Below are positions 1-9,098 of a stretch of 64,000 nucleotides of DNA, piece by piece. Source of the DNA: Streptomyces sp. NRRL F-5126 (lineage in GTDB: Bacteria > Actinomycetota > Actinomycetes > Streptomycetales > Streptomycetaceae); contig NZ_JOFZ01000006.1 in NCBI RefSeq assembly GCF_000721265.1, forward strand, positions 248,001-312,000, given 5' to 3'. The notes under the pieces were generated by a model. It was not told where the DNA came from. It saw only the letters and a list, made by a program, of their open reading frames with translations, and did not search any database. Positions within the stretch are counted from its first letter, which is position 1. Every line of letters starts with the position of its first letter. Made by a program: the position numbers and the translations under genes.

Positions 1-91
1 GACGCATGCTCGCAGACGCACGACGCGGCCGCATCCGACTTCTACGTCCTCGAACCAGGACGGAACCCGGTGAACCTGTGCGGTCAGAGCA
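1..91. other. Left edge, possible 3' end of a plus-strand gene
   Basis: Frame 1 is open from the window edge with mostly G/C third positions over the first 90 bases, and its translation contains DFYVLEPGRNPVNLCG. This may be the tail of a gene entering from the left, perhaps of the VOC/glyoxalase type whose ends look similar. The frame stays open to a TGA at 205-207, inside the convergent XRE gene, where its codon bias decays. I cannot decide whether it is real. Confidence 0.2.
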
Positions 92-1342
92 CTAGGCGGA
101 CAGGATGCCCAGCTTTACCGCGAGCCCTGCGGCGGCCTGGCGCCGGGCCGGGCTACGGGCCTCCGTCTCTTCCAGCACGATGCGTCGGGCGTAGCCGTTG
201 TACTTGATCGTCTCAGGTGCGGCCGCGTGCGCCCGCTCCAACGTCGCCAACGCCGTCTGGGCTTGGCCGTCCAGCTGGTAGGCCCGCGCCTCCTCGATGC
301 GGTGACGGGCCAGCCGCGGCCGCGACGGGATGGCCAGCGCGTCGGAGGCTGCCACCTGCCGGACGCTCTCCCCGCCGGCGCCGAGCTCCACGGCGACGGT
401 GACGGCGTGGGCGCCCATGATGGCCCGCGAGAACGAGGTGACCGGGTCGTAGTAGCCCGGGGCGAGCCGCTTGGCGGCACGTTGTGCCCGGTCCCACAGG
501 CCCCACGCTTCCCCGCTCGTGCCGCGCCGCGCGGCTGTGTACCCGGCCTCGAACTGAAGGGCACCCGCGATGGCTTGCACGCCGTCACCGCCGTCCGGCA
601 GATGAGGGGCCAGGTAGCGCAAGGCCTCCCGGGTGACGGCGTCGGCCGCATCGAAATGGGCGGGACCGCTGTCTCGGTGCGCCTGCGCGGCCAGCCAGGC
701 GGCGAGGCCGATCGCACGCGGGTCCTCGCTCTCCTGCGCGGCGACCATGCCGCGCTCGGCGACGCGCCAGAGCAACGCGCTGTCGGGCTGGTAGGCGAGG
801 AAGAACTGCGAGAGCGAGTACACCTCGGAGAGGATCGCCTGCGCTGCTCGCCGGTCGGCGGGCGCGTCTGCCTGGCGCACAGCGAGCTGCGCGTCACGGA
901 CGAGGTCGGGCAGCAGGCCACCGATGACCTCACGGTGGTTCGGGGCCCGGTGGCGTGCGACCCACGCGCGATCGAGACGTGCCCGCAGGTGCTCGGGCGG
1001 CGGCGCCTTGCGATCGCCGACGACGGGGAAGGCGTTGATCGCGTCGCGCACCGCAGGCAGCCGCGAGTGCCCGGGACCGATGAACAGGTCCACCGGGGCA
1101 GCCTGGTCACCTGTCAGGTCCGAGAGGTCACGGACCCGGAGGACCTCGGCGATCCGGAGGATCGTGGCCAGCTTCGGCGTCTGGATCTGGCCGCCCTCCA
1201 CCTGCTTGACCCAGGACTGCGACCGTCCGAGCAGACCCGCCAGAACGGGGCGGGTCAAGCCACGCTTCTGCCGGAGGATCTGCATGCGCTGGCCGAATAC
1301 GAGAGGGTCGGCGTAGGGGTCCGGGGTAGCGTCTGACGGCAC
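92..1342 (-). CDS. XRE-family helix-turn-helix transcriptional regulator
   Basis: A 416-residue regulator of the type common in Streptomyces. An N-terminal XRE/Cro helix-turn-helix (about residues 15-75, with QRMQILRQKRGLTRPVLAGL and SQSWVKQVEGG) is followed by about 330 alanine-rich helical residues, resembling the TPR-like sensor half of such proteins. The GTG start is supported by a GAGAGGGGG ribosome-binding site 7 nt upstream. A 10-bp inverted repeat (arms 30 nt apart) lies directly before the gene and could serve autoregulation. No target or effector can be named. It stands alone, with the diguanylate cyclase gene upstream on the same strand. Confidence 0.85.
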   Translation of the reverse strand: MPSDATPDPYADPLVFGQRMQILRQKRGLTRPVLAGLLGRSQSWVKQVEGGQIQTPKLATILRIAEVLRVRDLSDLTGDQAAPVDLFIGPGHSRLPAVRDAINAFPVVGDRKAPPPEHLRARLDRAWVARHRAPNHREVIGGLLPDLVRDAQLAVRQADAPADRRAAQAILSEVYSLSQFFLAYQPDSALLWRVAERGMVAAQESEDPRAIGLAAWLAAQAHRDSGPAHFDAADAVTREALRYLAPHLPDGGDGVQAIAGALQFEAGYTAARRGTSGEAWGLWDRAQRAAKRLAPGYYDPVTSFSRAIMGAHAVTVAVELGAGGESVRQVAASDALAIPSRPRLARHRIEEARAYQLDGQAQTALATLERAHAAAPETIKYNGYARRIVLEETEARSPARRQAAAGLAVKLGILSA

Positions 1343-1343
1343 T

Positions 1344-1393
1344 GCCTTGCCCCCTCTCTGAACAGCTCGACGCTGTCAGGGTAGGGGCAAGGC
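1344..1393. promoter_or_regulatory. 10-bp inverted repeat upstream of the XRE gene
   Basis: GCCTTGCCCC at 1344-1353 is matched exactly by its reverse complement GGGGCAAGGC at 1384-1393, with 30 bases between. The left arm touches the GTG start region. Such a spaced pair fits binding of two regulator dimers or an RNA stem over the 5' end. The sequence alone does not choose between these. Confidence 0.4.
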
Positions 1394-1475
1394 CTTTCGC
1401 ATGTGAGGGCTCTGGCAAGACATGACGAAAGCGCCCCCTGCCCACGGCATGCAGCCGGGACAGGGGCGGGGTGGG

Positions 1476-2681
1476 TCACGGTCGGGCCGGGCCCTCCTCC
1501 GGGGCGTCCGGGGGCCCCGGCTTCGCCGGGGGGAGCGGGGGGCGGGTGTCGCGGAAGTGGCGGCGGGCGCCCTCGGCCGCCGCCGGGACGTCGGGTGCCG
1601 CGTCCGCGAGGCGGATCGTCACGTCGTCGCGGCCCGCGACGACCGGGCCGCACGCGTGCTCGGCCTTGGCCCGGTACTGCGCGGCGTCGGCGAGGCGGAA
1701 CAGCCGGCGCGCCGAGCCGACCCGGCCGATCGGGTCGGCCGTCGACGCGACCCCGCAGGCCACTCCGTCGCCGAGGTCGAGCCGGCCGGCGCGCCGGCAC
1801 AGCTCGTCCGCGACCACGATCACCTCGTCCGCGCCGGGGCCCGTGGTCAGCAGGCAGAACTCGTCCCCGCCGAGGCGTGCGGCGAGCGCGCCGGGCAGCT
1901 TGGCGCCGCATACGGAGAGCACCGTGCCGAAACGTTCGAGCAGCCGGTCGCCCACCGCGTGGCCGTGGGTGTCGTTCACCCTCTTCAGCCCGTTGAGGTC
2001 GCACACCACGAGGCTCACCACCGTGCCGTCCGCGCGGTGGTGCGCGATCGCCTCGTCCAGGTGCGCGTCGACGGCGCGCCGGTTGGCCAGGCCCGTCAGC
2101 GGGTCGGTGAAGGCGAGGCGCCGCACCTCTTCGAGGCGCTCGGTCTGCGCTATGCCCGACGCGACGACGGAGGCGATGACCGTCGCGAAGTCGGCGTCGT
2201 CCGCGTCGTACAGCGGCGCGCCGACCGGCCGCGCCACGTACAGCTCTCCCCAGGCGTGGCCGTGCAGGATGATCGGCGCGACCACGCAGCAGCCGCGCCC
2301 GCGGCGGCGCAGCGCCGCCACGCGCTGGTGGCAGTAGCCGGGGTCGCCGGCAGCGGGCCCCTGGGCGGTCTCGACCCACGCGTTGGGGCCACCGCCGCCC
2401 GCCCACTTCTCGTGCAGGAACTCCGCGATCTCCGGGAACTGGTGCACCGGGTACGCCTCGTCCTCGGGGAACTCCTCCTCGCCGAAGGCACGCTCGCCCG
2501 CGTTCACCAGGACCCTGAGCCTGCCGAGGTCGCGCTCCCAGACCGACAGCGCGGCGAAGCTGCCGCCGAGCGCGTCGCGTGCGCCCCTGGCGGCGGCGCG
2601 CCAGGACTGGCGGGGCGAGTGCGCCGCCGCCATGCCCTGCGCGAGCGCGACCATCGCCCGCATTCGCACATCTACTCCCAT
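1476..2681 (-). CDS. GAF-GGDEF diguanylate cyclase
   Basis: Predicted to make cyclic di-GMP from two GTP, the second messenger that in Streptomyces holds back sporulation through BldD. Residues about 25-170 resemble a GAF sensor domain; about 185-335 are a GGDEF domain with intact signature RLGGDEF (GGDEF at 271-275) and the metal/substrate motif CDLNGLKRVND. No RxxD inhibitory site precedes the signature, so product inhibition at an I-site is unlikely. The last 45 residues are Pro/Ala-rich. No membrane segment is visible, so it should be cytoplasmic. A TAAGGT -10 box ends 6 nt before the ATG, with no properly spaced Shine-Dalgarno, suggesting a leaderless mRNA. No EAL domain is present. Confidence 0.88.
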   Translation of the reverse strand: MGVDVRMRAMVALAQGMAAAHSPRQSWRAAARGARDALGGSFAALSVWERDLGRLRVLVNAGERAFGEEEFPEDEAYPVHQFPEIAEFLHEKWAGGGGPNAWVETAQGPAAGDPGYCHQRVAALRRRGRGCCVVAPIILHGHAWGELYVARPVGAPLYDADDADFATVIASVVASGIAQTERLEEVRRLAFTDPLTGLANRRAVDAHLDEAIAHHRADGTVVSLVVCDLNGLKRVNDTHGHAVGDRLLERFGTVLSVCGAKLPGALAARLGGDEFCLLTTGPGADEVIVVADELCRRAGRLDLGDGVACGVASTADPIGRVGSARRLFRLADAAQYRAKAEHACGPVVAGRDDVTIRLADAAPDVPAAAEGARRHFRDTRPPLPPAKPGPPDAPEEGPARP

Positions 2682-2773
2682 AACCCCACCTTAGGGTGGT
2701 TTGGGTACTTCGATCACCCGGAGCGATGCGCGACTACGGAACGTTCACCCTGGCCAGGCGGCCGGCGCGACGG

Positions 2774-3604
2774 TCACTCCCCCGGCCAGCGGGGCGCACG
2801 CTTCTCGTTGAACGCCGCCACGCCCTCGGCCCGGTCGGCCGAGAAGGCCACGGAGCGCCACGCGCCGTCCTCGACGTCGAGGCCCGTCCGCAGGTCGAGG
2901 CCGTGCCCGAGCCGCAGGGCGCGCTTGGCGGCCCGCAGGCCGATCGGGGAGTGCGCCGCGATGCGCGCGGCCAGCGCGAGCGCCTCGTCGCGGTCGCCGC
3001 CGTCGGCGGCCAGTGCGTCGACGAGGCCGAGGTCGCGCGCCTCCGGCGCCTCGACCCTGCGCGCGGTGAAGACGAGCTCCGCGGCGCGCGCGGCGCCTAC
3101 GCGGCGCGGCAGCAGCTGCGTGCCGCCGCCGCCCGGGATGACGCCGACGGACACCTCGGGCAGGCCCACGACGGCCGTCGGGTCCGCGACGATCAGGTCG
3201 CACGACAGCGCGAGCTCGAAGCCGCCGCCGAGCGCGTAGCCGTGCACGGCGGCGATGGTCGGCATCGGCAGTTCCAGCACACCGGTGTACGCGGCGCGCG
3301 CCACGGGCCGCTGCCGCATCAGGTCGAGGTCGGTGAAGCCGCCCCGCTCCTTGAGGTCCGCGCCCACGCAGAAGGCGCGGGGGTGGCTGGAGGCGACCAC
3401 GACGGCCCTGACCGATCCGTCGGCGGCCAGCGCGTCGCAGGCGGCGGCGATGGAGGCCGCCATGCCCGTCGAGACGGCGTTCATGGCCTTGGGCCGGTCG
3501 AGCAGCAGCTCGGCGACGTGCCCGCCGTCTCCGTGGCGCCGCACGGCGACGAACTCCCCGTAGCGCCGCTCCTGCTCCGCTCGCGCGGTGTCCTCGCTGC
3601 TCAT
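2774..3604 (-). CDS. Enoyl-CoA hydratase/isomerase (crotonase) family protein
   Basis: A 276-residue crotonase-fold enzyme expected to act on acyl-CoA thioesters, most likely hydrating 2-enoyl-CoA in fatty-acid or branched-chain acid breakdown. The oxyanion-hole segments (RAFCVGADLKER and YALGGGFELALSCDLIVAD) and both usual acidic positions (Glu in GGGFELA and Glu in GLPEVSVGVIPGGGGTQ) are present, so it looks catalytically competent. The ATG at 3604 is preferred because GGGAGGG lies 3-9 nt upstream; an in-frame GTG 12 nt earlier has no ribosome-binding site. The gene lies downstream of the cyclase on the same strand, separated by 273 bp holding a hairpin. Substrate specificity cannot be assigned. 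Confidence 0.88.
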   Translation of the reverse strand: MSSEDTARAEQERRYGEFVAVRRHGDGGHVAELLLDRPKAMNAVSTGMAASIAAACDALAADGSVRAVVVASSHPRAFCVGADLKERGGFTDLDLMRQRPVARAAYTGVLELPMPTIAAVHGYALGGGFELALSCDLIVADPTAVVGLPEVSVGVIPGGGGTQLLPRRVGAARAAELVFTARRVEAPEARDLGLVDALAADGGDRDEALALAARIAAHSPIGLRAAKRALRLGHGLDLRTGLDVEDGAWRSVAFSADRAEGVAAFNEKRAPRWPGE

Positions 3605-3664
3605 GGGCCCTCCCACGTCGACGTGTCGCCTGTGACCTGCGCCGGGGCCGGGGTGCCGGCATCC

Positions 3665-3696
3665 GGTGGCCGGTTAACGGTGGTTCACCGGCCACC
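3665..3696 (-). terminator. Hairpin between cyclase and enoyl-CoA hydratase
   Basis: GGTGGCCGG (3665-3673) pairs exactly with CCGGCCACC (3688-3696) across a 14-nt loop. It lies 181 bases past the cyclase stop and 60 bases before the hydratase start. It could end the cyclase transcript or be an operator-like dyad; there is no T-run. Confidence 0.4.
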
Positions 3697-3877
3697 CGAG
3701 AGCTTACGGGGTGACACGCCGCAGCGGGCGGGCTCCCGATGCCACGCGGGCCTCCCCCAGCCTCCGACCAGGCCCCCGGATCCGCGTCGGCTCCCTCCTC
3801 CGTCTCGGATACGAAGCCGCGGGACGCCGCTCGTGGCACCGGCACCGCCAGGTCTGGTACTCCAGGCCGTCAGGCCG

Positions 3878-5590
3878 TCAGTTCGTGCGCCGCGCCAGCA
3901 GCCAGGGCTCCACGACGCCGAGCCCGCGCACCGGGCGCTGCCACATCGGCTGGAGGCCGAAGCGGTACGCGGGCGGCTCGGCGCCCTCCTTCTCCGCCTT
4001 CGCCGCCTCCTCGGCCGCCAGCGCCTCCGACTCGGGCGCCTCGCCCGCGCGTACGAGCTCCTCCGCGAACGCGCCGTCCACCAGCACGGTGTCCCTCGGC
4101 GCTATCGACGTGAGGCGGCTCGCGAGGTTGACCGTCGTGCCGAAGACGTCGCCCATGCGCGTGGTGACCGTGCCGAAGGCCATGCCGACGCGCAGCGCGG
4201 GCATCGACTCGTCGTTCGTCATGGTCTCGATGAGCCGGAGCGCGATCTCCGCGGCGATGCCCGCGTCGTCCGCCGCGAACAGCACCTCGTCGCCGAGCGT
4301 CTTGATCAGGCGGCCGCCGTGGGCGGCGACCAGGTCGGCCGAGGTCGTCTCGAACGCCTCGACCAGCTCGCCCAGTTCCTCCTCCTCAAGGCGCCGGGTC
4401 AGGCGCGTGAAGCCGACGAGGTCGGCGAAGCCGACGCACAGGCGCCGGTCGACCATCTCCTCGTCGTCGGCCGCCTGCACGACGCGCCCGGTCGCGGCGG
4501 CGAGCTGGCGCCGCCACACGTACACCAGGAACTCCTCCAGCTCCGGCAGCAACAGCTCGACCAGCGGGTACGTGACCTCGGTGCGGGTCATGCCCGGCTC
4601 GGGCGGCTCCGTCAGCCCTTCGAGGAACGAGTCGATCTGCCACTCGGCGAGGCGGGCCGTCGTCTGCCCGGTCGACCGCGCGACCTGCACCGCCATCGGC
4701 TCGCTGAGCAGCCCCGCCTCCACGAGGCCCGCCAGGCGCCGCAGCGCCAGCACGTCGGCCTCGGTGAGCGCCTTGGCCTGGCCGATGTCGGCGAACCCCA
4801 TGGCGCGCCAGAAGCGGGAGGCGAGGTCCATGGAGACGCCCGCCGTGCGGGCCGCCTGGAAGGGCGTGTACTGGCGCTCGGCGCCGAGGATGAGCTGCTC
4901 GATGCGGATGGCGAGGGGGTTGTCGGTGGGCTCCGCCGTGTGCTCGACGAGGTGGTGCGTGGTGTGCTGGTCGCCGCCGCCGTCTTCGGCGGACGCCCCG
5001 TCGGCGCCGTGCCGGTCCGCGCCGGACCCGTCCGTGCCAGGCTCGTCCGCGCCGGACCCGTCCGTGTCGGACCCGTCCGCACCGGACCCGTTGGCGCCGG
5101 TCCGGTTCGCGTCGGACCCGTCCGCGCCGGACCGGTCTGCGCCGGGCCCGTCCGCGCCGGACCCGTCCGCACCGGACCCGTTGGCGCCGGTCCGGTTCGC
5201 GTCGGACCCGTCCGCACCGGACCGGTCTGCGCCGGACCCGTCCGTGCCGGGCCCGTCCGTGTCGGACCCGTCCGCACCGGACCCGTTGGCGCCGGTCCGG
5301 TTCGCGTCGGACCCGTCCGCGTCGGCCCGGTCTGCACCGGACCCGTCGGGGTCGGGCTCCCCGGCGCCGGGCTCCTCGGCATCGGACCCGGGGGCGTCTC
5401 CCGGGGCACCCTCGCCGTCCGACGGCGCGCCTGCGGGGTCGCCGTCCACGGACCCGCCGTACTCCGGTTCCTCGCCGGACGGCGGCGCGTCCTGCGGGGG
5501 CGGGGCCTGGTCGGCCGGCTGGTCAGCGGCAGTGGCGTCCGGCCGGGGCCGCGGGTCCTCCCCGCCGGAATTGGTGTCGTCGACGGTCAC
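3878..5590 (-). CDS. cya: Class III adenylate/guanylate cyclase with long repetitive N-terminus
   Basis: Makes a cyclic nucleotide, most likely cAMP, given its place beside birA and pccB where the streptomycete cya gene lies. Residues 1 to about 205 are a Gly/Asp/Ser/Ala-rich, probably disordered stretch built from pentapeptide-like GADGS units. A helical regulatory segment follows (about 220-340, starting LAIRIEQLILGAERQYTPFQ, like the Ad_Cy_reg domain). The cyclase domain has both metal-binding aspartates (FADLVGFT near residue 390, KTLGDEVLF near 434). No membrane helices are seen. The GTG start has a strong AGGAGG six bases upstream. At 570 residues it is, from memory, well over 150 longer than the S. 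coelicolor enzyme, the extra length being the repeat tract. Confidence 0.85.
   Translation of the reverse strand: MTVDDTNSGGEDPRPRPDATAADQPADQAPPPQDAPPSGEEPEYGGSVDGDPAGAPSDGEGAPGDAPGSDAEEPGAGEPDPDGSGADRADADGSDANRTGANGSGADGSDTDGPGTDGSGADRSGADGSDANRTGANGSGADGSGADGPGADRSGADGSDANRTGANGSGADGSDTDGSGADEPGTDGSGADRHGADGASAEDGGGDQHTTHHLVEHTAEPTDNPLAIRIEQLILGAERQYTPFQAARTAGVSMDLASRFWRAMGFADIGQAKALTEADVLALRRLAGLVEAGLLSEPMAVQVARSTGQTTARLAEWQIDSFLEGLTEPPEPGMTRTEVTYPLVELLLPELEEFLVYVWRRQLAAATGRVVQAADDEEMVDRRLCVGFADLVGFTRLTRRLEEEELGELVEAFETTSADLVAAHGGRLIKTLGDEVLFAADDAGIAAEIALRLIETMTNDESMPALRVGMAFGTVTTRMGDVFGTTVNLASRLTSIAPRDTVLVDGAFAEELVRAGEAPESEALAAEEAAKAEKEGAEPPAYRFGLQPMWQRPVRGLGVVEPWLLARRTN
5020..5360 (-). 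repeat. In-frame 15-bp tandem repeat tract in the cyclase gene
   Basis: The coding DNA is made of imperfect 15-bp units (variants of GCGCCGGACCCGTCC on the plus strand) encoding five residues such as Gly-Ala-Asp-Gly-Ser. A larger unit beginning ACCCGTTGGCGCCGG recurs at 5086, 5176 and 5281; the spacings of 90 and 105 are multiples of 15. This is typical of replication slippage and is likely to vary in length between strains without breaking the frame. Confidence 0.8.
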
Positions 5591-5861
5591 CAGCCGCCTC
5601 CTGCCCGTTCCCTGCGCACTGTCCTGCCGATCCCTGACCGATCTTCGTGAACTGCCTCAACGATACGGCAGGTGTGCCGTGGCTCACGCCCGCCCGCCCA
5701 GCTCAGGAGCGCGTGAGCCACCCATCCGTACCCGCCCGCACCACCGGCGGGCGCGACGCGCCGCGAACGCGCCGCATCCGCTCCGACGCGCCGGACCGTG
5801 CGACGGCGGGGCCGCCCGGCCGCACGGACGCCGGGCCGGAGTGCGGCCGGCGCCGTCCCGC

Positions 5862-6800
5862 TCAGCGGCCCCGCGCCGTACGGAGGTGCACGATGTCGCC
5901 CGCGGCCACCGGCTCCCGCGTGCCCGCGTCCGTCGCGACGACGAGACGCCCGTCCCCGTCGATCGCGACCGCCTCGCCCACCAGCTCGCGCTCCCCCGGC
6001 AGCTCGACGCGCACCGTGCGCCCGAGCGTCGCGCAGCCCGCGGCGTACGCCTCCTGCAGCCGTGACGCGGCCGGGTCGCCGCCCGCCGCGCGCCAGTCCC
6101 CGTACCACTGCTCGATGGAGCGCAGCACGGCACGCAGCAGGGTCTCGCGGTCCAGCGAGACCGCCCCGGCGAGCGCGAGCGACCCCGCCGTGGGGACGGG
6201 CAGTTCCGCGGCGCGCAGCGACACGTTGAGGCCGACGCCGACGACGACCGCGTCCTCGCCCGCGCGCTCCGCGAGGATGCCGCCGGCCTTGCGCTCCTCG
6301 CCGTCCACGGTCACCAGCAGGTCGTTGGGCCATTTGAGGGACGTGTCGACGCCGGCGGCGCGCGCCAGGCCCGTGGCGACGGCGACGCCGGCCAGCAGCG
6401 GCAGCCAGCCCCAGCACTCGACCGGCACGTCGCCGCCCGGCCTGAGCAGCACGGAGAAGAACAGGCCCGAGCGTGCGGGCGCCGTCCAGTCGCGGTCGAG
6501 CCGGCCGCGTCCCGCCGTCTGCTCCTCGGCGACCAGCACGGCGCCCTCGGCCGGCACCTCGTCCCCGGCACCCGGGCCGGCCTTCGCGTCCCCGGACACC
6601 CCGGCGCCTGACGCCCCGGCGCCTGACGCCCCGGTCGCGAGCGCCGCCAGGTCGGAGTTGGTCGATCCCGTCGCGTCGACCACGTCGAGCGAGGTCCACA
6701 GCCCGGCGGGTTTGATGAGCGCCCGGCGCAGCCCCTTGGCGTCCAGCGGCGGTCGGTCGAGGTCGGACCAGCGGTTCGCTGGGGTATTCGGCTCCGTCAT
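5862..6800 (-). CDS. birA: Biotin--[acetyl-CoA carboxylase] ligase
   Basis: Attaches biotin, through biotinyl-AMP, to the carrier lysine of acyl-CoA carboxylase alpha subunits; AccA2, 4 kb away, is the obvious substrate. Of 312 residues, the biotin/ATP loop GRGRLDRDW and the KWPNDLLV segment are intact. There is no N-terminal winged helix, so it is the non-regulatory class I form. A Gly/Ala/Ser insertion (about residues 55-80, GASGAGASGAG) interrupts the early domain and looks like a slippage product. Divergent from pccB. On its strand a TAGGCT -10 ends 7 nt before the ATG with no Shine-Dalgarno, suggesting leaderless translation. Confidence 0.92.
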   Translation of the reverse strand: MTEPNTPANRWSDLDRPPLDAKGLRRALIKPAGLWTSLDVVDATGSTNSDLAALATGASGAGASGAGVSGDAKAGPGAGDEVPAEGAVLVAEEQTAGRGRLDRDWTAPARSGLFFSVLLRPGGDVPVECWGWLPLLAGVAVATGLARAAGVDTSLKWPNDLLVTVDGEERKAGGILAERAGEDAVVVGVGLNVSLRAAELPVPTAGSLALAGAVSLDRETLLRAVLRSIEQWYGDWRAAGGDPAASRLQEAYAAGCATLGRTVRVELPGERELVGEAVAIDGDGRLVVATDAGTREPVAAGDIVHLRTARGR

Positions 6801-6892
6801 GCAAGGCAGCCTATGTGTGTCAAACGCCGCACTGCCGAACGGTGGGGGCGCCGATACGCTACGGAAACCATGCTACGGATCAGTAGGAGCCC

Positions 6893-8530
6893 ATGCCGAT
6901 GACCGAGCCGACCGAGCCGGCAGTGCCGGAAACGAACACCGCGACGGGAGCGGGCGAGGGCCTGCACACCACCGCGGGCAAGATCGCCGATCTGCGGCGG
7001 CGGATCGAGGAGGCCACGCACGCGGGCACGTCGACCGCCGTGGAGAAGCAGCACGCCAAGGGGAAACTGACGGCACGTGAGCGGATCGGGCTGCTCCTCG
7101 ACGAGGGGTCGTTCGTCGAGCTCGACGAGTTCGCCAGGCACAGGTCGACGAATTTCGGCATCGAGAAGAAACGTCCGTACGGGGACGGCGTGGTCACCGG
7201 CTACGGCACGGTCGACGGGCGTCCTGTCTGCGTCTACTCGCAGGACTTCACGGTATTCGGCGGCTCGCTCGGCGAGGTGTACGGCGAGAAGATCGTGAAG
7301 GTCATGGACTTCGCGACGAAGAACGGCTGCCCGGTCATCGGCATCAACGACGGCGGCGGCGCCCGGATCCAGGAGGGCGTGGTCGCGCTCGGCCTGTTCG
7401 CGGAGATCTTCCGGCGCAACGTGCACGCGTCGGGCGTGGTGCCGCAGATCAGCCTGATCGTCGGGCCGTGCGCGGGCGGCGCCGTGTACTCGCCCGCGAT
7501 CACGGACTTCACGGTGATGGTCGACCAGACCTCGCACATGTTCATCACGGGTCCCGACGTCATCAAGACGGTGACGGGCGAGGATGTGGGGTTCGAGGAG
7601 CTGGGCGGCGCGCGTACGCACAACACGACGTCCGGCGTCGCGCACCACATGGCGGGCGACGAGAAGGACGCCATCGAGTACGTCAAGTCGCTGCTGTCCT
7701 ACCTGCCGTCGAACAACCTCAGCGAGCCGCCGGCCTTCCCCGAGGAGGCGTCGCTCGACACGACGGACGAGGACCGCGAACTCGACGCGCTGATCCCGGA
7801 CTCGGCGAACCAGCCCTACGACATGCACAGCGCGATCGAGCATGTGCTGGACGAGGGCGAGTTCCTGGAGACGCAGCCGATGTTCGCCCCGAACATCGTG
7901 ACGGGCTTCGGCCGCATAGAGGGCTTCCCCGTCGGCGTCGTCGCCAACCAGCCGACGCAGCTGGCCGGTTGCCTCGACATCAACGCGAGCGAGAAGGCCG
8001 CGCGGTTCGTGCGCACCTGCGACTCGTTCAACATCCCGGTGCTGACCTTCGTCGACGTGCCGGGGTTCCTGCCCGGCGTCGACCAGGAGTACGGCGGCAT
8101 CATCCGGCGCGGTGCGAAGCTGATCTTCGCCTACGCGGAGGCCACGGTGCCGCTGATCACCGTCATCACGCGCAAGGCGTTCGGCGGCGCGTACGACGTG
8201 ATGGGCTCGAAGCACCTGGGCGCCGACCTCAACCTGGCGTGGCCGACGGCGCAGATCGCGGTGATGGGCGCGCAGGGCGCGGTCAACATCCTGCACCGCC
8301 GCGAGATCGCGGCGTCGGGCGACGCGACGGCCCAGGAGGCGCGGCGCGCGCAGCTGATCGAGGAGTACGAGGACACGCTGCTCAACCCGTACGTCGCGGC
8401 GGAGCGCGGCTACGTGGACGCGGTGGTCATGCCGTCGGACACGCGGGCACACGTGGTGAAGGGGCTGCGGCAGTTGCGCACGAAGCGGGAGTCGCTGCCG
8501 CCGAAGAAGCACGGGAACATCCCTCTGTAG
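6893..8530 (+). CDS. pccB: Propionyl-CoA carboxylase beta (carboxyltransferase) subunit
   Basis: Carboxyltransferase subunit that moves CO2 from carboxybiotin to propionyl-CoA (and often acetyl-CoA), giving methylmalonyl-CoA for polyketides and odd-chain metabolism. The 545 residues hold the N- and C-terminal crotonase-like carboxyltransferase halves, with [14 protein letters not shown] and [12 protein letters not shown] in the first and VDVPGFLPG and [14 protein letters not shown] in the second. A TAGGAG ribosome-binding site precedes ATG 6893; a second ATG two codons on is also possible. The epsilon-subunit gene follows 36 bp downstream, and the AccA2 alpha subunit is encoded 2.6 kb away, so all three subunits of the complex map here. 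Confidence 0.95.
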   Translation: MPMTEPTEPAVPETNTATGAGEGLHTTAGKIADLRRRIEEATHAGTSTAVEKQHAKGKLTARERIGLLLDEGSFVELDEFARHRSTNFGIEKKRPYGDGVVTGYGTVDGRPVCVYSQDFTVFGGSLGEVYGEKIVKVMDFATKNGCPVIGINDGGGARIQEGVVALGLFAEIFRRNVHASGVVPQISLIVGPCAGGAVYSPAITDFTVMVDQTSHMFITGPDVIKTVTGEDVGFEELGGARTHNTTSGVAHHMAGDEKDAIEYVKSLLSYLPSNNLSEPPAFPEEASLDTTDEDRELDALIPDSANQPYDMHSAIEHVLDEGEFLETQPMFAPNIVTGFGRIEGFPVGVVANQPTQLAGCLDINASEKAARFVRTCDSFNIPVLTFVDVPGFLPGVDQEYGGIIRRGAKLIFAYAEATVPLITVITRKAFGGAYDVMGSKHLGADLNLAWPTAQIAVMGAQGAVNILHRREIAASGDATAQEARRAQLIEEYEDTLLNPYVAAERGYVDAVVMPSDTRAHVVKGLRQLRTKRESLPPKKHGNIPL

Positions 8531-8566
8531 GCACCTGTCGGCACCCGAAGGAAGGCGGCACTCTCC

Positions 8567-8773
8567 ATGATCAAGGTGGTACGCGGCAACCCGACGCCGG
8601 AGGAGCTCGCGGCGGCCGTGGCGGTGGTCCAGGCGCGTGCGGCGGGAGCCGCCGGCGCCCCGGCCGTCCCGCGCCCGGCGCGCGCGGAGTGGTCCTCCCC
8701 GGCCAGGATCGCCCGCCCGCGCACGCCCAGGCCGGGCCCCCGCGCGTGGGCCCACACGTACTGGCCCGCCTGA
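8567..8773 (+). CDS. pccE: Acyl-CoA carboxylase epsilon subunit
   Basis: A 68-residue protein with the layout of streptomycete AccE/PccE subunits: a short N-terminal helix (IKVVRGNPTPEELAAAVAVV) that packs against the beta subunit, an Ala/Arg/Pro-rich middle, and a C-terminal RAWAHTYWPA-like end. These small subunits raise the activity of the alpha-beta complex. It lies 36 bp after pccB, in the same direction, and should be co-transcribed with it. Identification rests on position plus the family's typical ends. Confidence 0.88.
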   Translation: MIKVVRGNPTPEELAAAVAVVQARAAGAAGAPAVPRPARAEWSSPARIARPRTPRPGPRAWAHTYWPA

Positions 8774-8782
8774 CCGGGCAGT

Positions 8783-8814
8783 CGGATGTGCCATGTGTAC
8801 ACATGGCACATCCG
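8783..8814. promoter_or_regulatory. Perfect 32-bp palindrome, toxin-antitoxin operator
   Basis: Sixteen bases on each side of the centre are exactly complementary. The centre is TGTACA, flanked by CCATG and CATGG. It sits 14 bp before the antitoxin ATG and directly abuts a TACACT -10 (8816-8821). Operators of yefM-yoeB loci are known to have a long palindrome with a TGTACA core, so this is very probably the autorepression site of the pair downstream. Confidence 0.8.
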
Positions 8815-8828
8815 GTACACTGGGGCGC

Positions 8829-9098
8829 ATGACGCAGCCGCTGCCCATGGAGAGCATCCGTGACGTCCGGGCCCACCTGGCCGAGGTCGTCGAGCGGGCC
8901 GACCGCGAGGACGTGCCCACGGTCATCACGCGCCGGGGCAAAGAGGTGGCCGCCGTGGTCTCCATCGACGTGCTCAAGAAGTACCAGCAGTGGGAAGAGC
9001 GCGAGATCAACCGCGTCATCGACGAGCGCATGGCGAGCCCGGCCGCCGGCGTCCCGATCGAGGACGTCATGAGGGAGACGCTGGCGCGAGGTGAGTGA
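8829..9098 (+). CDS. Phd/YefM-family antitoxin
   Basis: An 89-residue antitoxin. The N-terminal half (residues about 5-50: MESIRDVRAHLAEVVERADR, then VPTVITRRGKEVAAVVSIDV) is the Phd/YefM DNA-binding fold. The C-terminal half (QQWEEREINRVIDERMAS and on) would wrap the toxin. It should both neutralise the RelE-like product of the next gene and repress the operon at the upstream 32-bp palindrome. TACACT ends 7 nt before the ATG, so the mRNA may begin at the start codon; the GGGG in between is too close to serve as a ribosome-binding site. The stop overlaps the toxin start by 8 bp, coupling their synthesis. Confidence 0.9.
   Translation: MTQPLPMESIRDVRAHLAEVVERADREDVPTVITRRGKEVAAVVSIDVLKKYQQWEEREINRVIDERMASPAAGVPIEDVMRETLARGE

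Noticed and set aside
3232..3242. GAGCGCGTAGC half match to the regulon motif
   Set aside because: Inside the enoyl-CoA hydratase gene and lacks the CTAC arm.
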